From positions 1,518,928 to 1,582,927 of the forward strand of contig JAHBXH010000001.1 in assembly GCA_019636555.1 (NCBI GenBank): a stretch of 64,000 nt of DNA. The letters are read 5' to 3'. Positions 53,762 through 61,881 of the stretch are shown in pieces. The stretch is from Phycisphaeraceae bacterium (GTDB lineage: Bacteria > Planctomycetota > Phycisphaerae > Phycisphaerales > UBA1924). The notes under the pieces are model-generated. The model was not told where the DNA came from. It saw only the letters and a list, made by a program, of their open reading frames with translations, and made no database searches. Each line of letters opens with the position of its first letter. Positions within the stretch are counted from its first letter, which is position 1. The translations under genes and the position numbers were made by a program.

Positions 53762-53962
53762 TGCCGCGGGACGCATGGGTGAGCCGGCGATACCCCCGCG
53801 TCCGGACCTCGGTGGAAGACCGAAGATTGGCAATCGCTAGCACTTTCCGTGCCCACAAAGCGCGGAAAGAATGGGATGGAACGGTTTCATCGCCCCCGAC
53901 CCGGATTCTGGCCTCACGCTAATTCACCCCGCCCCTTTCCCAAGCACCCACGGAGCAGTTTC

Positions 53963-55963
53963 ATGGCCGACCTGAAATCGATGAAGATGTCCGACAAGGA
54001 CCGCAAACTCATCGAGGACGCGGAGGCATTGCTGGGGCCGGAACCGACGAAGATGGGCTTCGTCAAAAACATGTTCTGGGGTAATCTGAGGACCGATCTC
54101 GTCTTTCCGTACCCGATTCCGGAAGCGAAAGAGACCGCCGCGTGCGATCAGTTGCTCGCTCGGCTCGATGACTACCTGCACAATGAACACCCCGCGATTC
54201 AGATCGATCAGGAGCAGGAAATCCCGCGCTGGGTGATCGATCGGCTCTTCGAACTCGGCGTGATGGGCATGACCATCCCGAAAGAGTTCGGCGGGCTCGG
54301 GCTTGGGATTACGAGCTATAACCGCGTTCTCGAGCGCATCGGGTATTCGTGCGGCAGCACGGCGGTGCTCGTTTCGGCGCACCAGTCGATCGGTTGCAAG
54401 GCGGTGATGCTGTTCGGAAACGACGAGCAGAAGAAGCGCTGGCTGCCTCACCTGGCGAAAGATTGGGTGAGCGCTTTTTGCTTGAGCGAACCGAACGTCG
54501 GGTGTGATGCCGGCGGACAGGAAACGCGCTGCGAGAAGACGCCCGACGGCGAGTTCTATGTCTTGAACGGTGAGAAAAAGTGGGCCACGAGCGGCGCGAT
54601 CAGCGGGCTGTTCACGGTGATGGCCAAGCAGAAGATCATCAATCCCAAGACGGGGAAAGAAGAAGAGAAGGTTTCGGCGCTGGTGTGCCACCCGGACATG
54701 CCCGGCGTCGAGATCTATCAGAAGAACCGGAGCAAGTGCGGCATCCGCGGCACGTGGCAGGCGCGCATCCGCTTCCACAACGTCCGCGTGCCCAAGGCAA
54801 ACCTGCTCGGGCAGGAAGGGCGCGGGCTCAACATCGCGCTCACATGCCTCAACTACGGCCGCTGCACGCTGAGCGCGGGAATGATCGGCGGCGCGCGCAA
54901 GGTGCGCGATCAGGCGACCAAGTGGAGCCGCACGCGCTATCAGTTCCAGCGCCCGCTCTCGGATTTCGAGCTCGTGCAGCAGAAGCTGGCGCGCATGGCG
55001 GCGTACGACTATGCGATGGACTCGGTGCTCTACATGACCACCGGGATGCTTGACCGCCACGACGAAGACATCATGCTCGAGACCGCGATCTGCAAGGTCT
55101 TCTGCTCGGAAATGGGTTGGCGTGTGGTCAACGACGGCGTTCAGATCATGGGCGGCGAGAGCTACATGACCGAGAACGAGGTCGAGCGCGTCTTCCGCGA
55201 CTCGCGCATCAACCTCATCGTCGAGGGCGCGAACGAGGTGATGCAGTCGTTCATCTTCGCGTACGGCGGCAAGCAGCTCGCGGAGAGCATGCTCACCGTC
55301 AAGAACGCGCTCGGCTGGAGCAGAGACGAGGGATTCGGCGCGAACATCGGGCGCATCCTGAAGAACTCGACCAACTTCAAGCTCATCCGCGCCGCCGTCC
55401 CGCTGGGCATCGAAATCTTCCTTGGCATCCGGCGCGGGCTGCCGACAGCCCCGCGCGTGCACGAATCGCTCCGCACGCAGGCGCAGCGCCTCGCGTGGCT
55501 CATCCGCGAGCACAGCCATCAGTTCAAACGCGCAAGCAAGAAGTATGAGGAAGCAATCATCACGCGCCAGTGCGTGCAGGCACGCCTCGCGGACAACGCG
55601 ATGTGGCTGCACGGTTTCGCGTGCACGCTCAGCAAGCTCGATCAGGATCTGCGGCGCGGCGGCGACGGCGCGGAGTTCGAGCGCGATCGTGCCGCGGCGC
55701 TCCACTTCTTCGATCTCGCGGAAACGTTCTTCTACGCGAACATCCGCGAGCTTTCCGAGAACGCGGACGACACGATGCTCAAGGCGGCCGCCGCGGCGAT
55801 CAAGCACAGCGACGCGATGCCCAACAACGAGTTCTCGATTCCGGAGAAGTCGCCTGTGGCGAAAGGAACGGGGCGCGCGCTCAAGCAGGACGGGATCAAG
55901 CAATTCCCCGGGACGCCGACCGTCGGCGGGCCCGTCGAGGGCATGCACGCCGGTTCGCGATGA
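53963..55963 (+). CDS. Acyl-CoA dehydrogenase with extended C-terminus (VLCAD/ACAD9-like)
   Basis: FAD enzyme that introduces the trans-2 double bond in acyl-CoA, 666 residues. The usual core covers about residues 50-450: IPKEFGGLGLGITSYN, AFCLSEPNVGCDAGG, LNGEKKWATSGAISGLFTVM, VRVPKANLLGQEGRGLNIAL and the region GGESYMTENEVERVFRD with INLIVEGANEVMQ, the expected position of the catalytic Glu. A further 200 helical residues follow, as in very-long-chain enzymes. The ATG at 53963 has CGGAGC upstream. A terminator follows directly, separating it from the dehydrogenase complex genes. Confidence 0.93.
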   Translation: MADLKSMKMSDKDRKLIEDAEALLGPEPTKMGFVKNMFWGNLRTDLVFPYPIPEAKETAACDQLLARLDDYLHNEHPAIQIDQEQEIPRWVIDRLFELGVMGMTIPKEFGGLGLGITSYNRVLERIGYSCGSTAVLVSAHQSIGCKAVMLFGNDEQKKRWLPHLAKDWVSAFCLSEPNVGCDAGGQETRCEKTPDGEFYVLNGEKKWATSGAISGLFTVMAKQKIINPKTGKEEEKVSALVCHPDMPGVEIYQKNRSKCGIRGTWQARIRFHNVRVPKANLLGQEGRGLNIALTCLNYGRCTLSAGMIGGARKVRDQATKWSRTRYQFQRPLSDFELVQQKLARMAAYDYAMDSVLYMTTGMLDRHDEDIMLETAICKVFCSEMGWRVVNDGVQIMGGESYMTENEVERVFRDSRINLIVEGANEVMQSFIFAYGGKQLAESMLTVKNALGWSRDEGFGANIGRILKNSTNFKLIRAAVPLGIEIFLGIRRGLPTAPRVHESLRTQAQRLAWLIREHSHQFKRASKKYEEAIITRQCVQARLADNAMWLHGFACTLSKLDQDLRRGGDGAEFERDRAAALHFFDLAETFFYANIRELSENADDTMLKAAAAAIKHSDAMPNNEFSIPEKSPVAKGTGRALKQDGIKQFPGTPTVGGPVEGMHAGSR

Positions 55964-55976
55964 TGAAATGCACGCA

Positions 55977-56008
55977 GAAAAAGCCGCCGAACGAGGCGGC
56001 TTTTTTCT
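55977..56008 (+). terminator. Rho-independent terminator
   Basis: A GC stem (55981-55988 with 55995-56002, AAGCCGCC/GGCGGCTT) with loop GAACGA, A-rich before and T-rich after, so it could work on both strands. Confidence 0.85.
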
Positions 56009-56096
56009 TGGGGAACTCAGGCTTTCAAGAGCGAAAAACCGCGCCAACGTCTATTCTTGAAGATTCAGGAATTTGGGCCTGGGGACGGAGAAAAGC

Positions 56097-57224
56097 ATGC
56101 CCCGAAAATCCGTGTACAAAGCCGAGATCGAGTACCTGCAGGTCATGGACGAGCACGGCGTGATCGACGCGGCACAGTCGCGCAACACGCTGAGCGACGA
56201 AGAGATTCTGGAACTCTTCAAGTTCATGCAGCAGTGCCGCCAGCTCGACGAGATCGCCTTCAAGCTCCAGCGCTCGGGGCGCATGGGCACGTACCCGCAG
56301 AACAAGGGACAGGAAGCCGCGGCGATCGGCACCGCATATGCCGCGAAGAAGGGACAGGATTTCCTCGTGCCGTGCTACCGCGAGAACGCCGCGCTCTTCA
56401 TGCACGGGCTTCCGATGCACTACGTCCTGCTCCACTGGATGGGCGATGAACGCGGCAATCAGATTCCCGAAGGCGTCCAGCAGCTGCCGTTGTGCATCCC
56501 GATCGGCACGCAGATGCTCCACGCAACCGGCATCGCGTGGGCGTTCAAGATGCGGAAAGAGCAGAAGGTTGCCCTGACCTATTTCGGCGACGGCGCGACG
56601 AGCGAAGGCGACTTCCACGAGGCGATGAATTTCGCGAGCGTGTACCAGGTGCCGCTGGTCTTCATCTGCCAGAACAATCAGTGGGCGATTTCCGTGCCCC
56701 GCGAAACGCAGATGCGGTCGAAGACGGTGGCGCAGAAGGCGCTCGCGTACGACATGCCGACGTATCAGGTCGATGGGAACGACCTGCTTGGCGTGTACAA
56801 GATCGCCAAGGAATGCATCGACCGCGCCCGCGGCGGCGGCGGCCCATCCTTCATCGAGGCGGTCACCTATCGGCTCGCGGATCACACAACCGCCGACGAT
56901 GCGCGGCGCTATCGCGATCCGAAGGAAGTGGATGCGTGGCTCGGGCGCGATCCGCTGATCCGCCTGCGGAAATATCTCGAGACCAAGGACCTGTGGGACG
57001 AGACAAAGCAGAAGGCGGCGGAAGAACGCAACAAGGCGATCGTCGCGGAAGTCGTGAAGACGGCGGAAGGAATCGAGAAGCCGTCGTTCGATGACATCTT
57101 CGACTTCACGTTCGCGGCGCTCAACCCGGAACTCGAGAAGCAGAAGCGCACCGCGCGGACGAGCAGCCTGGGGCAGGATCCGAGTCAGGTGGGGCTTGCC
57201 GCCGGTGAACCGATCCATTCATGA
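56097..57224 (+). CDS. pdhA: 2-oxoacid (pyruvate or branched-chain) dehydrogenase E1 alpha subunit
   Basis: Thiamine-diphosphate subunit of the E1 heterotetramer, 375 residues. The ThDP motif starts at about residue 163: GDGATSEGDFHEAMNFASVY and on to CQNNQWAIS. Substrate-channel features PQNKGQEAAAIGTAYA and the phosphorylation-loop-like YRLADHTTADDARRY are present. GGAG precedes the ATG at 56097. The sequence looks like the alpha/beta-type pyruvate dehydrogenases of Gram-positive bacteria, but branched-chain substrates are also possible given the neighbouring leucine genes. It heads a group with E1beta (57531) and E2 (59001). Confidence 0.92.
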   Translation: MPRKSVYKAEIEYLQVMDEHGVIDAAQSRNTLSDEEILELFKFMQQCRQLDEIAFKLQRSGRMGTYPQNKGQEAAAIGTAYAAKKGQDFLVPCYRENAALFMHGLPMHYVLLHWMGDERGNQIPEGVQQLPLCIPIGTQMLHATGIAWAFKMRKEQKVALTYFGDGATSEGDFHEAMNFASVYQVPLVFICQNNQWAISVPRETQMRSKTVAQKALAYDMPTYQVDGNDLLGVYKIAKECIDRARGGGGPSFIEAVTYRLADHTTADDARRYRDPKEVDAWLGRDPLIRLRKYLETKDLWDETKQKAAEERNKAIVAEVVKTAEGIEKPSFDDIFDFTFAALNPELEKQKRTARTSSLGQDPSQVGLAAGEPIHS

Positions 57225-57236
57225 ACAGGAAGAGGC

Positions 57237-57476
57237 ATGACACTCGACGGCATCCGTGATTACCGAGACCGAGTCCCATTCGAGCCGTTCGTCATTTCGA
57301 TGGTGGATGGTCGCCAATTCCATGTTCCGCACCGCGACTTCATTCTCGTTCCCCCCGCGAGGAGTTCCTGGGTGGTCGTTGCTCTGCAAGATGGTCGCAC
57401 GGTTCATGTCAACACCGCGTTGATCAGCACAATTCAACTGGCAAAGAAATCGAATCGACGCCGCAAGGCGGGTTGA
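57237..57476 (+). CDS. Small hypothetical protein between E1 alpha and E1 beta
   Basis: A 79-residue protein: MTLDGIRDYRDRVPFEPFVI, then DGRQFHVPHRDFILVPPARS and a basic C-terminus (KKSNRRRKAG). The pattern (PFxPFxI, DGRxxxVPHxxF) recurs in small planctomycete proteins of unknown function. AGGAAGAGG gives it a good ribosome site and it starts 12 bases after E1alpha, so it is translated from the same transcript. Whether it acts on the dehydrogenase complex is unknown. Confidence 0.78.
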   Translation: MTLDGIRDYRDRVPFEPFVISMVDGRQFHVPHRDFILVPPARSSWVVVALQDGRTVHVNTALISTIQLAKKSNRRRKAG

Positions 57477-57530
57477 GGTCGTCTGCTCGCAAAGAATCTC
57501 CAACTTCACGAACCGAGAGAGTGAGCCCGC

Positions 57531-58529
57531 ATGCCCCGTACCGACGTAATGAAACAAAAAGGCCTGACCCTCGTCGACGCCATCAACGAGGCTTTGGAGC
57601 AGGAAATGCACCGCGACTCGCGCGTCGTCCTGCTCGGCGAAGATGTCGGCGCCAACGGAGGCGTCTTCCGCGTCACCGAGGGTTTGCAGAAAATCTTCGG
57701 CAAGGACCGCGTGATCGATACGCCGCTCGCCGAGTCCGGCATCATGGGCACGGCGATCGGCCTTGCGATGGCCGGCATGCGCCCGATCCCCGAGATCCAG
57801 TTCGATGGCTTTCTCGGCCCGGCGTACGACCAGTTGACCAACCACGCCGCGCGCTACCGCACACGCACCCGCGGCGCGATCACCATCCCGCTCACCGTCC
57901 GCGTCCCCGTCGGAGGCGGCATCCACGCCCCCGAACTCCACAGCGATTCGCCCGAAGCGATCTACGCGCACACGCCCGGTCTCAAGGTCGTCATGCCCTG
58001 CACGCCCGTCGATGCGAAGGGCCTGCTCACTTCCGCGATCCGTGACCCCGACCCCGTCGTCTTCTTCGAGCCCAAGCGCGTCTATCGCTCCTTCCGCGAG
58101 GAAGTGCCCGAAGAGGAATACACCATCCCGATCGGCCAGGCCAAAGTGGTTTCCGAAGGCACCGATCTCACGGTCATCACCTGGGGCGCGAGCGTCTTCG
58201 AGTGTCTCGCGGCAATCGACAAACTCCCCGAAGATGTCTCGGTCGAACTCATCGACCTCCGCACGATCTATCCGATCGATCTCGACACCATCGTGCAGAG
58301 CGTCCAGAAAACCGGCCGCTGCGTGATCGTGCACGAAGCGCCCAAGACCAGCGGCTTCGGCGCCGAGATCTCGAGCCTCATCCAGGAACACTGCTTCCTG
58401 AATCTGAAGGCCCCCGTCCAGCGCGTCGCCGGCTTCGACACCGTCATGCCGTACTACAAGCTCGAACTCGACTACCTGCCCGATTCCAAGCGGATCGCCG
58501 AGAGCGTGACACAGACGCTGGCGTACTGA
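57531..58529 (+). CDS. pdhB: 2-oxoacid dehydrogenase E1 beta subunit
   Basis: Partner of the E1alpha subunit, 332 residues. LVDAINEALEQEMHRDSRVV, LLGEDVGANGGVFRVTEGL, DTPLAESGIMGTAIGLAMAG and PIPEIQFDGFLGPAYDQLTN are the standard E1beta blocks; the C-terminal transketolase domain has ELIDLRTIYPIDLDTIVQSV and IVHEAPKTSGFGAEISSLIQ. The gene follows the 79-residue gene by 54 bases. Downstream, the repeat-bounded four-helix-bundle cassette separates it from E2. Confidence 0.94.
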   Translation: MPRTDVMKQKGLTLVDAINEALEQEMHRDSRVVLLGEDVGANGGVFRVTEGLQKIFGKDRVIDTPLAESGIMGTAIGLAMAGMRPIPEIQFDGFLGPAYDQLTNHAARYRTRTRGAITIPLTVRVPVGGGIHAPELHSDSPEAIYAHTPGLKVVMPCTPVDAKGLLTSAIRDPDPVVFFEPKRVYRSFREEVPEEEYTIPIGQAKVVSEGTDLTVITWGASVFECLAAIDKLPEDVSVELIDLRTIYPIDLDTIVQSVQKTGRCVIVHEAPKTSGFGAEISSLIQEHCFLNLKAPVQRVAGFDTVMPYYKLELDYLPDSKRIAESVTQTLAY

Positions 58530-58534
58530 AAATT

Positions 58535-58570
58535 GCCAAAGGGCCAAAGTTTCAAAGGGCCAAATTTCGG
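58535..58570 (+). repeat. Left inverted repeat of the four-helix-bundle cassette
   Basis: Contains GCCAAAGGGCCAAAG and then CAAAGGGCCAAATTTC (58553-58568), which is the exact reverse complement of 58958-58973. It begins six bases after the E1beta stop. Confidence 0.8.
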
Positions 58571-58581
58571 AAGGAGAGTCC

Positions 58582-58959
58582 TTGGGTCGATTGCGTCCAG
58601 AGTTCCTCAGTCGCGCGAAGAAGTTCAGCCATCGCGTGGTTGACGTCGCCGAAGCTCTGGAAACTGCACGCAAATCACGGCGCGTGGTCGATCAGTTGAT
58701 CGCATGCGGCACGTCGGTTTCGGCAAACTTGTTCGAAGCCGATGAAGGCGTCAGTCGTGCCGATTTCCTGAAGTCGATGGGAATCGTCAACAAGGAACTG
58801 CGAGAATGCCGGTTCTGGTTGGAATTTTCGGGCGAGCGAGCGTGGATCTCGATCGCGAAATTGGATGCATTGCTCGCGGAAGCCAAAGAACTAAAGTTGA
58901 TCGTCGGTAGCATCTTGTCGCGTGCCCGCAAGAAATCGCCTGCGGCAAGCGTTTCCTGA
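58582..58959 (+). CDS. Four-helix-bundle protein (23S rRNA intervening-sequence type)
   Basis: A 125-residue all-helical protein of the TIGR02436 four-helix-bundle family: SHRVVDVAEALETARKSRRV, LIACGTSVSANLFEADEGVS and FLKSMGIVNKELRECRFWLE are the usual blocks. Related proteins are encoded within 23S rRNA intervening sequences and as free genes; their role is unknown. The TTG start has AAGGAG (58571-58576) just before it, and the stop codon lies inside the right inverted repeat. The gene and its flanking repeats look like one inserted unit within the dehydrogenase operon. Confidence 0.88.
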   Translation: MGRLRPEFLSRAKKFSHRVVDVAEALETARKSRRVVDQLIACGTSVSANLFEADEGVSRADFLKSMGIVNKELRECRFWLEFSGERAWISIAKLDALLAEAKELKLIVGSILSRARKKSPAASVS

Positions 58960-58993
58960 AATTTGGCCCTTTGGCCCTTTGGCCATTTGGAAC
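58958..58993 (-). repeat. Right inverted repeat of the four-helix-bundle cassette
   Basis: GAAATTTGGCCCTTTG (58958-58973) then GCCCTTTGGCCATTTGG. The first 16 bases are the perfect reverse complement of 58553-58568. It ends ten bases before the E2 start, so the E2 ribosome site lies within or next to repeat-derived DNA. Confidence 0.8.
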
Positions 58994-59000
58994 TTTGTAC

Positions 59001-60542
59001 ATGTCCCTCCAAAAATCCGCCAATCCCGACGAATTCATCCTTCCCGATCTCGGCGAAGGCGTGCACGAGGCCGAACTGATCAAATGGCGCGTCAAAGTCG
59101 GCGATCACGTTGCCGAGCACGACATCCTTGCCGAGATGGAGACGGACAAAGCGCTCGTCGAAGTTCCCTCGCCGCGCGAAGGCGTGATCGCTTCGCTCAA
59201 CGGCAAAGAGGGCGAGATCCTGAAAGTCGGCAACATCCTCGTGACGTATCAGTCTGCAGGAGGTGGCGGTGGAGCGCCGTCCGCAAAGACGCAGGACGCA
59301 CACGGCGCGGAAGCGAAAAAGGAGTGGGGGATCGAAGCGCCAAAGTCCTCGCATGGGGCCGCTCAGCGAAACGGCGCTCACGATGACGACATCGAGATCG
59401 CCGAGCGCACCGAGGATGCGGGCACGGTTGTCGGAAAAATGGGTGGCGAACTCGCCGGCATGTCTGCAGCGCCGGGCAAAGCTCTGGCGACGCCCGCGGT
59501 CCGCCGCCTCGCGCGCGACCTCGGCGTCGATATCGACAGCATCAGCGGCACCGGCATCGGTGGCCGCGTGACCGAAAAAGATGTCCGAAGCGCATCCTCC
59601 GGAAGCCCCTCCCCTGAGGGGAGGGGTTTGGGGAAGGGTTCGAGCGGCCACGGTGCGCAAGCGGCACCCGCGCGCGCTTCGCGCCCGGTCGAGGCGCCGG
59701 TTTCGCGTCCGAGCGCTCCCGCGCCTTCCCGCCCCGCGCTCGGGCGCGAAGAGGTCGCGTCCAAGTTTGCGCCGCAGCCGAGCGCACCCGCGCGTCAGCC
59801 CGTGTCGTTCGCTCAGCAGGAAGGCGATCTCCGCATCCCGTTCCGGGGCGTGCGGCGCACGATCGCGAATCGCCTCCGCCAATCCATCAATCAGGCCGTC
59901 CACTTCACCGTGATGGACGAGGCCGATGTGACAGCGCTCGAGACGCTCCGCAAGAAACTCGCCGCCGCCAGCGGCGAAAAGGTCTCTTTCCTCCCATTTG
60001 TCGCCTCCGCCGTTGCGCGCGTGCTTAACCAGTCGCAGTTCCGCGCCTTGAACGCCACCGTCGAGGAAGACGCCGCCAACCCATCCGCTGACGCCTTCAT
60101 CATCCAGCACCGCTCGGTCCATCTCGGCATCGCGACCGACACCGAAACCGGTCTCATGGTCCCCGTCATCCGCGATGCGGATCGCCTCGGCGTGCTTGAA
60201 GTCAGCCGCGCCATTGCCATGACCGCCGAGATGGCGCGCAACCGCTCGATCCCGCGCGAGCAGTTGATGGGCAGCACGTTCACGATCAGCAACGTCGGCA
60301 GCCACGCCGGCCGCTTCGCGACTCCCGTGATCAACTACCCAGAAGTCGGGATTCTCGCCGTCGGCCGCGCGAAGGACGGCGTCGTCGTCAACCGCGGCAT
60401 GATCGGCGTCGGCAAACTCCTGCCGCTCAGCCTCGCGTGCGATCATCGCGTTGTGGACGGCGCCACCGCCGCCCTCGCGCTCGCCGAGATCGTCAAGCTC
60501 CTGCAGGATGCGGAACAGTTGCTGGGGCCGGCGAGGGGGTAA
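59001..60542 (+). CDS. 2-oxoacid dehydrogenase E2, dihydrolipoyl acyltransferase
   Basis: Core subunit of the complex, 513 residues. A lipoyl domain (residues about 8-85) has the lipoylated Lys50 in EMETDKALVEVPSP. The peripheral-subunit-binding domain is TPAVRRLARDLGVDIDSISG then TGIGGRVTEKDV (about 160-195). The catalytic domain (about 280-513) ends with His482 in CDHRVVDGATAAL. The linker at about 202-213 reads SPSPEGRGLGKG and is encoded by a copy of the G-rich palindromic repeat. E3 is not in the window. The ATG at 59001 was chosen because upstream codons are repeat sequence. Confidence 0.94.
   Translation: MSLQKSANPDEFILPDLGEGVHEAELIKWRVKVGDHVAEHDILAEMETDKALVEVPSPREGVIASLNGKEGEILKVGNILVTYQSAGGGGGAPSAKTQDAHGAEAKKEWGIEAPKSSHGAAQRNGAHDDDIEIAERTEDAGTVVGKMGGELAGMSAAPGKALATPAVRRLARDLGVDIDSISGTGIGGRVTEKDVRSASSGSPSPEGRGLGKGSSGHGAQAAPARASRPVEAPVSRPSAPAPSRPALGREEVASKFAPQPSAPARQPVSFAQQEGDLRIPFRGVRRTIANRLRQSINQAVHFTVMDEADVTALETLRKKLAAASGEKVSFLPFVASAVARVLNQSQFRALNATVEEDAANPSADAFIIQHRSVHLGIATDTETGLMVPVIRDADRLGVLEVSRAIAMTAEMARNRSIPREQLMGSTFTISNVGSHAGRFATPVINYPEVGILAVGRAKDGVVVNRGMIGVGKLLPLSLACDHRVVDGATAALALAEIVKLLQDAEQLLGPARG
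59606..59639 (+). repeat. G-rich palindromic repeat inside the E2 linker
   Basis: A perfect 9-bp palindrome CCCCTCCCC/GGGGAGGGG around TGA (59606-59626), then TTTGGGGAAGGG. Same type as the repeats at 49121 and 63651, here read through in frame. Confidence 0.75.
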
Positions 60543-60544
60543 AT

Positions 60545-61072
60545 GTGGTTCAAAGCAATTACGGAAAAGGGAATGATCTGGAACTGGATGTTCTAGCCCT
60601 GTTAGAGGAGTACAAGTCGCGCAATCCGCAGTGGTTTGGTTTTCGACGAAAGCCAAAGATCGTTCAGCACGACGGGCAGTCGCGAGAGCCTGACTTCGAG
60701 CTAACTTTGCGGTCCCCGGGCGAGGAGCTTCTCGTTCTTCTCGAGTGCCAAGATCGCGGCCGGAACAGGCCCGATTTGAGCGACAAGCTCCACACGCTCA
60801 AAGCCATTTCAGATCGCAACATCACGATGGTAATTGTCCGTGAAACGATTAGCGATGCTCTGGCTGAGCCACTTCGCAAGCAAGGAATTCCTTGGCGGTC
60901 TCTTTCAGGACTTCGGGATTACTTGAACAACAAGGAGTTGGCGTGGAGCGCATTCCAATCGCACCAGTCCATCGCAGGGCCAAGTTCAGCCGCTGGAAAG
61001 CCTTCTGGCAACGTTGTGACGTTCAAGGGCGGGGCTGAGTCGGGTTTCATGGGAAGGCTGCGGAGGAAATAG
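60545..61072 (+). CDS. Probable PD-(D/E)xK nuclease (Mrr-like restriction fold)
   Basis: A 175-residue protein starting at a GTG two bases after the E2 stop, with GAGGGGG upstream. The centre reads REPDFELTLRSPG and then LLVLLECQDRGRNRPDLSDK, a D...E-x-Q pattern followed by DKLHTLKAISDRNITMVIV, as in Mrr-type restriction-like nucleases. The C-terminus (about residues 130-175) is low complexity. Its bases are visibly less GC-rich than the neighbouring dehydrogenase genes, suggesting transfer. With the toxin-antitoxin pair downstream it may form a small defence islet. Activity is inferred from the motif only. Confidence 0.65.
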   Translation: MVQSNYGKGNDLELDVLALLEEYKSRNPQWFGFRRKPKIVQHDGQSREPDFELTLRSPGEELLVLLECQDRGRNRPDLSDKLHTLKAISDRNITMVIVRETISDALAEPLRKQGIPWRSLSGLRDYLNNKELAWSAFQSHQSIAGPSSAAGKPSGNVVTFKGGAESGFMGRLRRK

Positions 61073-61102
61073 GTCTACTTTTCCACAGTTTTTCGGGGTT
61101 TT

Positions 61103-61121
61103 GGCACGGCAACGCCGTGCC
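61103..61121. repeat. Short perfect inverted repeat
   Basis: GGCACGGC (61103-61110), AAC, GCCGTGCC (61114-61121), preceded by TTTTTCGGGGTTTT. It could act as a terminator for reverse-strand transcription or be a dispersed REP-like unit. It lies in the 161-bp space between the nuclease-like gene and the antitoxin. Confidence 0.55.
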
Positions 61122-61233
61122 GAGAATCGAGCCAAGGGTGAGGCGGCGCAGCGACTGAAGAGAGCCGATTGCATCGCAACCCCATCAATTGTTCTTCCCC
61201 GCTACCCATCGTCGTCGCCGCTAACATTTAGGC

Positions 61234-61458
61234 GTGGACTATTCCAAGATCATTACAGTGAACCCGGCGATCCGATCCGGAAAGCCCTGCATCCGCGGCA
61301 TGCGGATCGCAGTGCAGGACGTGCTCGACTATCTCGCAGGCGGAATGACGCCCGAGCAGATCGTTCAGGATTTTCCCGAACTGACGATCGAAGACATCCG
61401 CGCCAGCCTGGCTTTCGCCGCGGATCGTGAACGTCGGATCTCGGGTATTCCCGCTTGA
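61234..61458 (+). CDS. DUF433 antitoxin (second pair)
   Basis: A 74-residue DUF433 protein with the complete family sequence: ITVNPAIRSGKPCIRGMRIA, VQDVLDYLAGGMTPEQIVQD and FPELTIEDIRASLAFAADRE. It starts with GTG and its stop overlaps the toxin start (TTGA). Only a general similarity exists to the pair at 25432, so this is not a recent duplication. Expected to neutralise the DUF5615 toxin and repress the operon. Confidence 0.92.
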   Translation: MDYSKIITVNPAIRSGKPCIRGMRIAVQDVLDYLAGGMTPEQIVQDFPELTIEDIRASLAFAADRERRISGIPA

Positions 61459-61790
61459 AGCTGCTCCTTGACCAGAATCTGTCAACGCGCCTCTTGAACT
61501 CGATCGAGCCGGTGTGGCCGGGATCGAGCCATATCAGGCTGCATGATCTCGACCGGTCCGGGGATAGTGAGATTTGGGAATTCGCGCGAGAGTCCGGTTT
61601 CGCGATTGTGACGAAGGACGCCGACTTTCGGCAACTCGCTTTGGTTTGGGGTGCGCCCCCGAAGGTGATTCTTGTGTTGCTCGGCAACTGCACGACAGGA
61701 GAAGTCGCAGCTCTCCTTCTGCGCAGCAGAAACGCGATCATGGCTTTCGGTGCCGATCCGGACACTTCGGTGCTCGTTCTCACTCCGTAG
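61455..61790 (+). CDS. DUF5615 PIN-like toxin (second pair)
   Basis: A 111-residue protein beginning KLLLDQNLSTRLLNSIEP, with the first acidic residue of the PIN-like site, and continuing with DSEIWEFARESGFAIVTKDA then DFRQLAL, the second acidic cluster. The TTG start overlaps the antitoxin stop by four bases. RNase activity is expected from the fold but not shown. Confidence 0.9.
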   Translation: MKLLLDQNLSTRLLNSIEPVWPGSSHIRLHDLDRSGDSEIWEFARESGFAIVTKDADFRQLALVWGAPPKVILVLLGNCTTGEVAALLLRSRNAIMAFGADPDTSVLVLTP

Positions 61791-61881
61791 CCACCGGCGG
61801 GCCCGGAGCAATTTCACAGGATTGAGATTCCATACGCACCCCCTCGGAGTGCGACCGACTTGTCGCCGGTATTCTGCTCGC

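Noticed and set aside
53924..56047. A 707-codon reverse open frame opposite the acyl-CoA dehydrogenase
   Set aside because: It mirrors the dehydrogenase codon by codon, has no ribosome site or recognisable domain, and covers the terminator.
58692..60656. A 654-codon reverse open frame opposite the cassette and E2
   Set aside because: It spans three unrelated plus-strand genes, including repeats, with no family signature.
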